Assembly (NCBI RefSeq): GCF_018837975.1
Contig: NZ_JAGSOY010000051.1
Coordinates: forward strand, 1-34,048
Length of the DNA stretch: 34,048 nucleotides
Reading direction: 5' to 3'
Origin: Zooshikella harenae
Lineage (GTDB): Bacteria > Pseudomonadota > Gammaproteobacteria > Pseudomonadales > Zooshikellaceae
Shown: one piece after another, positions 23,116-30,125 of the stretch
How positions within the stretch are numbered: position 1 is the stretch's first letter
How the letters are laid out: each line of letters begins with the position of its first letter
Made by a program: the position numbers and the translations under genes
Notes under the pieces: generated by a model
Databases searched by the model: none
The model's input: only the letters and a program-made list of their open reading frames with translations
Told to the model about the DNA's origin: nothing

Positions 23116-23973
23116 TTATTTCTCTTTTTTGTTTAAGCGTAACGTTCTTAAGTTTTCTTTAATTTGTTTTAGTTGGTTATTGATTTCTGGTTCTTTTGTT
23201 AATGCTACACCCATCGCTAACATATCTATGACAACCAAGTGAGCGATTCGAGATAACAAGGGGGTATAGCGGTCTGTATCTTCCTGAATGCCAATATCTA
23301 ATACCCAGTCAGCAAGTAAGGCGAGAGGACTATGTTCTGGACATAAGCCAATCACTTTGGCTGATGTCTGTTTTACTAACTGTGTTGTTTGTAATAAAGC
23401 ATCTGTTCTTCCCGTTTGAGAAATAACCACTACGGTGTCATCAGCGCTCAGTGTGGCAGCAGACATTGCCTGCATATGAGGGTCTGTATAGGCGGCGCAG
23501 TGCTTAATCAGGCGAAAAAGTTTATGTTGAGCATCTTGCGCAACAATGCCAGATGCACCAAAGCCATAAAACTCAACACGTTCACTGCTTGCCAACCTGA
23601 TAATAGCTTGTTCGGCTACTGCGGGGGAAACGGTGTTTTTGGCTTTTAGTAAACTTTCAATGGTGTTATCGAATACTGTCTCCAATGTAGCAGGTGTGTA
23701 TGTTTGTTGGAGACGGTAGGCTCCAAAATTACTGTGTTGCGCCAGATTTTGGGCTAACTGTAGTTTAAAATCCTGGAAGCCTTTACAACCAATTGCTCTG
23801 CAGAAGCGTACAACAGTAGGTTCACTCACTTCTGTCGCCAATGCAAGATCAGCAATACTCAGATGGATCGCAGCAGATGGATGTTTTAGTACATATGTAG
23901 CGACTTTTTGTTCAGACTTTCTTAACGCTGAAAACTGTTGTCTGATTTGATTGAGTAGGCTGCTCGACTGCAT
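23116..23973 (-). CDS. hexR: HexR, RpiR-family regulator of sugar metabolism
   Basis: The roughly 285-residue protein has an RpiR-type N-terminal helix-turn-helix (SIADLALATEVSEPTVVRFCRAIG, about residues 38-61) and a C-terminal SIS sugar-phosphate domain (VEFYGFGASGIVAQDAQHK; VVVISQTGRTDALL). EDTDRYTPLLSRIAHLVVIDML is a close match to E. coli HexR. In gammaproteobacteria HexR represses glycolytic/Entner-Doudoroff genes and responds to 2-keto-3-deoxy-6-phosphogluconate. ATG 23973 is preferred over the earlier in-frame TTG 23997 and ATG 23985 because it aligns with known HexR N-termini. A perfect palindrome at 23998-24012, 25 bp before the start, suggests autoregulation. zwf/edd genes, often neighbours, are not visible. 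Confidence 0.88.
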   Translation of the reverse strand: MQSSSLLNQIRQQFSALRKSEQKVATYVLKHPSAAIHLSIADLALATEVSEPTVVRFCRAIGCKGFQDFKLQLAQNLAQHSNFGAYRLQQTYTPATLETVFDNTIESLLKAKNTVSPAVAEQAIIRLASSERVEFYGFGASGIVAQDAQHKLFRLIKHCAAYTDPHMQAMSAATLSADDTVVVISQTGRTDALLQTTQLVKQTSAKVIGLCPEHSPLALLADWVLDIGIQEDTDRYTPLLSRIAHLVVIDMLAMGVALTKEPEINNQLKQIKENLRTLRLNKKEK

Positions 23974-23997
23974 TATCAAACTCATTCCTATTAACAA

Positions 23998-24012
23998 TGT
24001 AGTAATACTACA
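23998..24012. promoter_or_regulatory. HexR-type palindromic operator
   Basis: TGTAGT-AAT-ACTACA is a perfect inverted repeat with a 3-bp centre, of the form TGTARTnnnAYTACA reported for HexR in gammaproteobacteria. It lies between hexR (start 23973) and divergent uvrD (start 24160), so autoregulation is likely. Confidence 0.75.
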
Positions 24013-24159
24013 AAATTCTTATATTAAACGACAATTATCACGCTTCGTGTCATGTTGCACTCTTTACGAGAAGAAACTGGTCAATATGGTCAAAAGAAGC
24101 GAAAATGGGCTGATTTCTGGCGATTCAAGCGACATAGCTAAAGGTTTTTTCCACTGCTT

Positions 24160-26334
24160 ATGGATATTTCTCATATACTGAATGACTTAAATGACGCACA
24201 ACGCGAAGCAGTTACCACTACAGCAGATACTGCACTGGTACTAGCGGGAGCAGGAAGTGGTAAAACACGGGTGCTAGTCCATCGGATTGCTTGGTTAGTG
24301 CAAGCTGTTGGTCTCTCTGCACACAGCGTGTTAGCAGTGACATTCACCAATAAAGCTGCAGCAGAAATGCGGTCGCGGATTGAGTCATTACTTAATATTC
24401 CAGCAAGAAGTATGTGGGTAGGCACCTTCCATGGTATTGCACACCGTTTATTACGGGCGCACTGGCAACTAGCAGGTTTGCCTGAGCAATTTCAAATTAT
24501 GGATAGTGATGATCAGCTTCGTTTGATTAAACGACTGATGAAAGAGATGGGAATAGATGATAGCAAGTGGCCTCCACGACAGGCGCAGTGGTTTATCAAT
24601 AACAAAAAAGACGACGGGCTGCGTCCAGAGAATATTGAAGATTATGGTGATCTACAAACCCGTACATGGCTGAAAATATATACAGCTTATGAAGCCACGT
24701 GTCGAGCCGGAGGGTTGGTTGATTTCGCAGAATTATTGTTACGGTCTCACGAACTATGGCTAAAACAGCCAGAACTACTGAAGCATTATCAGCAACGCTT
24801 CTCGCATATTCTTGTTGATGAGTTTCAGGATACTAATGCTGTGCAGTATGCATGGCTTAGGGTTTTGGCTGGTCAACAGGCAAGTGTGATGGCGGTGGGT
24901 GATGATGATCAGTCAATTTATGGATGGCGTGGTGCAAAAATTGAGAATATACGGCAGTTTAGTAATGACTTTCCAAAGGCTGTCACAATTCGTCTGGAAC
25001 AAAATTACCGCTCAACGAATACTATATTAAAAGCAGCTAATGCTTTAATTGCTCATAATAATGATCGCCTTGGTAAAGAGCTTTGGACGGCCGGTGATGA
25101 TGGCGACAAAATTAATGTATATGCTGCTTATAATGAGGTCGATGAGGCACGCTTTATCAGTGAGCAGATTCAAGCTTGGGTCGATGAGCATGGCTGCTAT
25201 AAAGATATTGCAATCCTATATCGCTCAAATGCTCAATCCCGGGTTCTGGAAGAAGCATTACTGCGTTCAAGTATCCCCTATCGCATATATGGTGGTCAGC
25301 GCTTTTTTGAGCGCGCCGAAATTAAAAATGCACTGGCTTACCTTAGACTATTAAGCAATCCTTCTGATGATACAGCCGTTGAGCGTGTTATCAATGTGCC
25401 TGCAAGAGGGATTGGCGACAAAACGGTACAAGTACTCCGAAATTTTGCCAGAGAGCAACAGTTGTCTCTGTGGCAGTCTGGTCAGGAGGTTATTGTACGT
25501 AAACTGCTTCCTGCACGTGCATCCAATGCACTTCAACAGTTTTATATGCTTGTTGAAACAATGCAACAAGCCACAAAAGGTTTACCGTTGCATGAACTAA
25601 CAGATCATGTGATCGCTGTGAGTGGTTTGATTGAACACCACCGTAAAGAAAAAGGTGAGAAAGGACGTGCCAGAATTGAAAACTTAGAGGAGTTAGTGAC
25701 TGCAACTCAAGAGTTTGACCCTGTGGAGGCTATTCCTGATAGTGAGGATGAGCTGAGTCCTCTTGCACTGTTTCTTGACCATGCGGCATTAGAGGCTGGA
25801 GAAACACAAGCAGCTCAGTATGAAGACAGTGTGCAAATGATGACCTTTCACTCTGCTAAGGGGCTTGAGTTTCCATTGGTGTTTATGGCTGGGTTGGAAC
25901 AAGGCCTTTTTCCACATGCAATGTCGCTGGAAACATCTGATGGAATGGAAGAAGAGCGGCGGTTATGTTATGTGGGGATTACACGCGCTATGCAACAACT
26001 GTATCTCACATATGCTGAAACTCGTCGCCTACATGGTACTGAAAACCTGAATAGGCCATCTCGTTTCCTGAAAGAAATACCCAAAGAATTGCTACAGGAA
26101 GTACGTCTTACCACTAAGATTTCTCGACCCGTCTCGTTAACTGCTAAGCCTATGAAAGCTTCAATACCAGATACAGCGTTGGCGCTTGGACAACGAGTAA
26201 TGCATAGTATTTTTGGTGAAGGGATTATTTTGAATTATGAAGGTCAAGGTGCTCAGGCGCGTGTACAAGTGAACTTTGATCGTGAGGGCGTTAAATGGCT
26301 AGTGGTCTCATATGCAAAACTAGAGGTTATTTAG
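24160..26334 (+). CDS. uvrD: DNA helicase II UvrD
   Basis: This is a 724-residue superfamily 1A 3'-5' helicase of nucleotide-excision and mismatch repair. In order: Q-motif LNDAQREAV, Walker A AGAGSGKTR (around residue 30), AVTFTNKAAAEM, motif II DEFQDTN (around 220), motif III AVGDDDQSIYGWRGA, motif IV LEQNYRS, motif V MTFHSAKGLEF, and motif VI EEERRLCYVGITRAM. The C-terminal tail LGQRVMHSIFGEGIIL to KLEVI is the Tudor-like domain of UvrD proper, which distinguishes it from Rep. Length matches E. coli UvrD (720). It is divergent from hexR across 186 bp; no LexA-like box was recognised. Confidence 0.96.
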   Translation: MDISHILNDLNDAQREAVTTTADTALVLAGAGSGKTRVLVHRIAWLVQAVGLSAHSVLAVTFTNKAAAEMRSRIESLLNIPARSMWVGTFHGIAHRLLRAHWQLAGLPEQFQIMDSDDQLRLIKRLMKEMGIDDSKWPPRQAQWFINNKKDDGLRPENIEDYGDLQTRTWLKIYTAYEATCRAGGLVDFAELLLRSHELWLKQPELLKHYQQRFSHILVDEFQDTNAVQYAWLRVLAGQQASVMAVGDDDQSIYGWRGAKIENIRQFSNDFPKAVTIRLEQNYRSTNTILKAANALIAHNNDRLGKELWTAGDDGDKINVYAAYNEVDEARFISEQIQAWVDEHGCYKDIAILYRSNAQSRVLEEALLRSSIPYRIYGGQRFFERAEIKNALAYLRLLSNPSDDTAVERVINVPARGIGDKTVQVLRNFAREQQLSLWQSGQEVIVRKLLPARASNALQQFYMLVETMQQATKGLPLHELTDHVIAVSGLIEHHRKEKGEKGRARIENLEELVTATQEFDPVEAIPDSEDELSPLALFLDHAALEAGETQAAQYEDSVQMMTFHSAKGLEFPLVFMAGLEQGLFPHAMSLETSDGMEEERRLCYVGITRAMQQLYLTYAETRRLHGTENLNRPSRFLKEIPKELLQEVRLTTKISRPVSLTAKPMKASIPDTALALGQRVMHSIFGEGIILNYEGQGAQARVQVNFDREGVKWLVVSYAKLEVI

Positions 26335-26594
26335 CGATTAATGACCACTTCATTGAATTACTGCTTCACGTTCAGTAATGAGCAAGGTACATTTATATAT
26401 ACCCAATGGATGGAGATATAAAGCTCTCATAACAAAAGTTTTCCTGCAGTGAAGGGTAGATAAGTTTGAGTTATAGTGGTTAAAAAATAAAAGAAGACCA
26501 AATAAGAATAAAAGAGGATACCCGAGCCGATATAACAACAATAAACCCGTCAGCTGAGGGTATGAAATGAGCAAAGTGTAGGGAGTCATAAAAA

Positions 26595-27704
26595 ATGAAA
26601 CGTCGTGATTTTATGACTGCAGCTAGCTTAGGTGCAGTCGGGGTTGCTGTTGCTGGATGTTCTCAGCAGTCTGAAAAAGAATGCAGCCAAGTAGTTAAAC
26701 CCGAAGAGAAAAACACGATACATTGGAAAATGGTGACAACCTGGCCAAAAAACTTCCCCGGTTTGGGCACAGCACCTGAGCGTTTCGCTAAAAATGTAAA
26801 AATTATGAGTAATGGGCGCTTGGAAATTAAAGTATATGGAGCAGGTGAGCTGGTGCCTGCGTTAGAAGTATTTGATGCTGTGTCCAATGGTACAGCAGAA
26901 ATGGGTCATGGTGCAGCCTATTATTGGAAAGGAAAATCAGCTGCTGCACAGTTTTTTGCGGCAGTACCTTTTGGCTTTAATGCTCAGGAAATGAATAGTT
27001 GGTTGCACTATGGGGGTGGGCAAGAGTTATGGGATGAGGTATATGCCCCATTCAATCTTAAGCCTTTCGCTGGAGGCAACACGGGTGTGCAAATGGCTGG
27101 TTGGTTCAATAAAAAAATTGAATCTACGGAGGACCTGAAAGGTTTGAAAATGCGTATTCCTGGTCTTGGCGGAGAAGTGTTAAAAAGATTAGGAGGCGTG
27201 CCTGTTAATATTCCTGGAGGAGAGTTATTTACCGCATTACAAACGGGTGCAATTGATGCAACAGAATGGGTCGGTCCTTATAATGATTTGGCATTTGGCT
27301 TATATAAAGCAGCTAAATATTATTATTACCCAGGATGGCACGAGCCAGGGACGACACTTGAAGTCATTATCAATAAAAAAGCACTTGAATCATTACCTGC
27401 GGATTTACAGGAAATTGTCAAACAAGCTGTGCGTGCCTCGAATCAAGACATGCTTGATGAGTATACAGCCAGGAATAATAGCGCATTAGAACAATTAGTT
27501 CATAAGTATAACGTTACCTTACTTCGCTTACCGGATGATGTCTTAAAAAAGCTTAAAGATACATCGGAAGTAGTTGTTGGTGAAATAGCTGAAACTAATG
27601 AGCTAACGAAACGGATTTACGCATCATTTGTGCAGTTTGCCAAGCAAGTAAAGGATTACCACAAAATTTCAGAACAGGCCTACTATGAAACAAGAGCGTT
27701 ATAG
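26595..27704 (+). CDS. TRAP transporter substrate-binding protein, DctP/TakP-type, Tat-exported lipoprotein
   Basis: The 369-residue protein starts MKRRDFMTAAS, a twin-arginine signal, with lipobox AVAGC (Cys22), so it is probably exported folded and lipid-anchored in the periplasm. The mature part is a TRAP DctP-family receptor: WKMVTTWPKNFPGLGTAPERF, GAGELVPALEVFDAVSNGTAEMGH, MRIPGLGGEVLKRLGG and GAIDATEWVGPYND match the TakP-like branch, which binds 2-oxo or hydroxy acids. GGAG lies about 10 nt upstream. DctQ/DctM membrane subunits, normally next door, are absent, so it is orphan or serves a distant transporter. The ligand is not determinable. Confidence 0.87.
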   Translation: MKRRDFMTAASLGAVGVAVAGCSQQSEKECSQVVKPEEKNTIHWKMVTTWPKNFPGLGTAPERFAKNVKIMSNGRLEIKVYGAGELVPALEVFDAVSNGTAEMGHGAAYYWKGKSAAAQFFAAVPFGFNAQEMNSWLHYGGGQELWDEVYAPFNLKPFAGGNTGVQMAGWFNKKIESTEDLKGLKMRIPGLGGEVLKRLGGVPVNIPGGELFTALQTGAIDATEWVGPYNDLAFGLYKAAKYYYYPGWHEPGTTLEVIINKKALESLPADLQEIVKQAVRASNQDMLDEYTARNNSALEQLVHKYNVTLLRLPDDVLKKLKDTSEVVVGEIAETNELTKRIYASFVQFAKQVKDYHKISEQAYYETRAL

Positions 27705-27809
27705 TTGAATCATGAAATAGCCTTGTATACTCTTTGCTATAAGGCGAAGGGTTGTTGGCCCTAGCATTAACAAAGTGGTTTATGTTGTATTTGAGGATCT
27801 ATTAGGTCA

Positions 27810-28088
27810 ATGGCTAATATTGAAATTAAACGCTCACACGGCATGAGTATTGATAAGGCAAAACAAGTCGTACAGAAGATTGCTGATGAAATGCAGTCTT
27901 CTATGGGTTTATCTTGCCAGTGGGACAGTGATTATCACTTATCCTTTAAGCAAACAGGTGTTCAAGGTTCTATTAAGGTTACTGAAGAACTTGTTGAAAT
28001 TGATGTGAAGCTCAATGCTATTATGAAAGCATTTAGAGGCACAATTGAGCAACAGATAAATCAGCGTTTAGATAAAATGATAAAATAG
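27810..28088 (+). CDS. polyhydroxyalkanoic acid system family protein
   Basis: The 92-residue protein matches the PHA-system family (PHA_gran_rgn, PF09650) in length and pattern: IEIKRSHGMSIDKAKQVVQKIADEM, then GLSCQWDSDYHLSF, and a C-terminal helix with FRGTIEQQINQRLDKM. Members occur next to PHA synthesis genes and are thought to bind or regulate granules, without known enzymatic activity. It is separated from phaD by 402 bp that include a MITE-like element. It probably belongs to the PHA block at 27.8-33.4 kb. Confidence 0.8.
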   Translation: MANIEIKRSHGMSIDKAKQVVQKIADEMQSSMGLSCQWDSDYHLSFKQTGVQGSIKVTEELVEIDVKLNAIMKAFRGTIEQQINQRLDKMIK

Positions 28089-28155
28089 TAGCTCATTTAA
28101 AGTTACTTGATCATATTAATAATGCTTGCCGTTATGATCGATATTTAAATGAATG

Positions 28156-28391
28156 TATACCCTTCACGAATCATTTTTAGGGTTTGTTGTCAGCGTTCTT
28201 GACCACCAAGGATGGTGTGAATGCAGTTCATGCAGGAGCATTTAACTGCCACCCCAGTCACTTATTAATATAACCGCCCAGCAGCGCTGTTATATCAATT
28301 AAAGTCGCTACCGCAAGTTTCACAGTAGTAAACTTGCCCTGGGGCTTCATCGCTTGACGGCCGCCGCTAAAAAACCTTCGTACTGGGTATA
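28156..28391. mobile_element. 236-bp MITE-like element with TATACCC terminal inverted repeats
   Basis: The left end TATACCCTTCACGAA (28156-28170) and right end TTCGTACTGGGTATA (28377-28391) are inverted repeats matching at 12 of 15 positions. TA at both outer edges would fit a TA target duplication, as in IS630/Tc1-type elements, but could be chance. No transposase is encoded, so it would be a non-autonomous element. It carries repeat copy B. Confidence 0.55.
28270..28373 (-). repeat. dispersed intergenic repeat, copy B
   Basis: Gap-free partner of 20961-21064 (82/104 identical). It contains a perfect 8-bp hairpin GCAAGTTT/AAACTTGC (28313-28320, 28330-28337) and a 7-bp ATATAAC/GTTATAT stem (28268-28274, 28289-28295). 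On the minus strand a 30-codon frame runs through it; see findings. Confidence 0.8.
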
Positions 28392-28490
28392 TTGACGGTA
28401 AGCTACAGAACTCATTAGGAAAAGTTTAAAAAACCGGATGGATCATTAAAAATAGGGATTCTGACTTTTTAACTTAACAAGGCTGTTTAG

Positions 28491-29132
28491 ATGAAAACCA
28501 GGGAGAGGATTTTAGTAACTAGTTTAGAGTTATTTAACTGTAATGGTGAGCCTAATATTACAACGATAGATATATCGAATGAAATGGATATCAGCCCAGG
28601 TAACCTTTACTATCACTTTCAGGGAAAAGAAGAAATTATCACAGAGCTTTATCTAAGATATGAAAGTGAAATTGTTGAACTCTTAGATTCACCAAGTAGG
28701 CACTCATTAGCGATTGATGATTATTGGTTATATTTACACTTAATATTTGAAACTATACATAGCTATCGTTTTTTATATAGAGATTTATTAGATTTATTGG
28801 CGAAAAATAAAAAAATAAAACCTCGTTTTACACGTGTTTTGATTAAGAAAAGAAAAACATTTATTGAAATATGTGAATATTTGAGGGATGCTTCATACTT
28901 AATTGCAAGTGATGATGAAATTGCTGTTTTAGCCGATAATGCGACTGTTATTGCAACCTTTTGGCTTAATTATGAGGTTATGCGTACCAAGAAAGGCTAC
29001 GATACATGTTATATAAATCAGGGTATTTACCAAGTGATTTGTTTGGTTAAGCCCTATATGATTGATGAGCAGCGTGAAATACTAGATAAGCGTAGCCTAA
29101 TTTACAAATCATCTGTTAGCTTTCCGGTATGA
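28491..29132 (+). CDS. phaD: PhaD, TetR-family regulator of PHA genes
   Basis: The 213-residue TetR-type protein has an N-terminal helix-turn-helix (residues about 24-46: TIDISNEMDISPGNLYYHF) and a C-terminal ligand domain. MKTRERIL...LFNCNGEPNITTIDI and ISPGNLYYHFQGKEEI closely follow Pseudomonas PhaD. So do IDDYWLYLHLIFE and YRFLYRDL. In pseudomonads PhaD activates phaC and phasin promoters, probably in response to fatty-acid or acyl-CoA cues. AAGG 8 nt before the ATG supports the start. It is convergent with the phasin gene, with a palindromic hairpin between them. Confidence 0.87.
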   Translation: MKTRERILVTSLELFNCNGEPNITTIDISNEMDISPGNLYYHFQGKEEIITELYLRYESEIVELLDSPSRHSLAIDDYWLYLHLIFETIHSYRFLYRDLLDLLAKNKKIKPRFTRVLIKKRKTFIEICEYLRDASYLIASDDEIAVLADNATVIATFWLNYEVMRTKKGYDTCYINQGIYQVICLVKPYMIDEQREILDKRSLIYKSSVSFPV

Positions 29133-29134
29133 TA

Positions 29135-29173
29135 TATACCCTTCGTGGAAAGCTTTATCACACGAAGGGTTTA
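29135..29173. terminator. palindromic hairpin between phaD and phasin gene, TATACCC family
   Basis: ACCCTTCGTG (29138-29147) and CACGAAGGGT (29161-29170) form a perfect 10-bp stem with a 13-nt loop, bounded by TATACCC on the left. It sits between the convergent stops of phaD (29132) and the phasin (29189). There is no strong T-run, but both transcripts end here. Confidence 0.6.
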
Positions 29174-29188
29174 ATCTCTAAGGTTATA

Positions 29189-29653
29189 TTATACAGCGGC
29201 AGGTTTTTTAGCCGTTGATGTGGTTGAAGTTTTGGAAGAAGAGCTGGCAGTACCGGATGATGTTGAACTTTTACTGCTAACGCCTCTATCTGCTGTTAAG
29301 GCCTTTACCGATTGACTTAACTCTTCAATTTGATGACTTAGCTCTTTTAGTTCATCACGTGATCCACTTGATAGTCTATCTTTCAACTGTTTTATTCTGC
29401 TTTCTAAGCGATCAGTTGTTTTAGATTTTATTTTTTCCTTTACTTCGTCCACTTTGTTTTGTGTACGGGCTTGTACTTCTTCACCATCTTTAACCAGGTT
29501 TTCAAATAAACGAATACCTTCTTGGCCAAGTTTTTCATATTGAGCATAGGCTCCTAATCCTGCCAGCCAGATTTTATGAGCAGAATCACGAATTCCAGTA
29601 AGTAATGATTTTTCTTTATCAGTTGATTTATCAGTTTTTTTAGCATCTGACAT
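29189..29653 (-). CDS. phasin (PhaI/PhaF-type PHA granule-associated protein)
   Basis: The 154-residue phasin has KIWLAGLGAYAQYEKLGQEG, FENLVKDGEEVQ and a charged coiled-coil run to about residue 120, the pattern of PhaI/PhaF N-domains (PF05597). Phasins coat PHA granules and control their size and distribution. Instead of the long lysine/alanine-rich DNA-binding tail of PhaF, it ends in about 35 Ser/Thr-rich residues and KKPAAV. It is thus closer to a PhaI with a modified tail. It is transcribed toward phaD and away from phaC, whose start lies 472 bp away. Confidence 0.85.
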   Translation of the reverse strand: MSDAKKTDKSTDKEKSLLTGIRDSAHKIWLAGLGAYAQYEKLGQEGIRLFENLVKDGEEVQARTQNKVDEVKEKIKSKTTDRLESRIKQLKDRLSSGSRDELKELSHQIEELSQSVKALTADRGVSSKSSTSSGTASSSSKTSTTSTAKKPAAV

Positions 29654-30125
29654 TGTAGCGTCCTCGTTGCTTGGGCTGGGTAACCCTTTACGATGTATTT
29701 TGGGGGCTAAACCTCAGCTTTATTACTTAACACTAAGTGTTTTACTACTAAAGAAGTACTTTACTGTAAATGTCAACTTTATAAGCTAAGGGTAAATAAC
29801 AGTTCTACAGTTCAATTTTATTCAATAGCTCGACTATAGCAATGAAAATTAGAATGAACATACTAAATTTGCCAATTACAATAGTCATAAGGAGGCAAAA
29901 AACTGTTGCTTAGTTGCGCTTTTAAGGTCATTGCTGGAAGCATTCTAGAAGTAGTTATTGTGTTGTGTTAGTTCATTGTAACCTGTATAAATCACTTGAT
30001 TTATATAGTTAAAGTTTATAAAACCACTATTCTGTCATCAAAATTTGATACTTTTGAGATGATTGGCTTTAACAAAAATGTAACAAGCCATGGTTGGTAA
30101 ACACAGCACAGGGAAATAGATATTC
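29654..30125. other. 472-bp divergent regulatory region between phasin and phaC
   Basis: No gene is seen. Promoters for both the leftward phasin and rightward phaC must lie here. An inverted repeat GGCTT/AAGCC spans about 30063-30090, just before the phaC leader; no sigma54 element was convincing. PhaD would be expected to act here by analogy to pseudomonads. Confidence 0.5.

Larger units (their letters stand above)
28089..28490. other. 402-bp intergenic region mostly occupied by a repeat element
   Basis: The stretch between the PHA-system protein and phaD contains no gene. Most of it (28156-28391) is a MITE-like element carrying copy B of the dispersed 104-bp repeat. About 100 bp remain on the right for the phaD promoter and leader. 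Confidence 0.6.

Noticed and set aside
24013-24159. LexA/SOS box upstream of uvrD.
   Set aside because: No CTGT-N8-ACAG match was found, so SOS control is not claimed although it is known for uvrD in E. coli.
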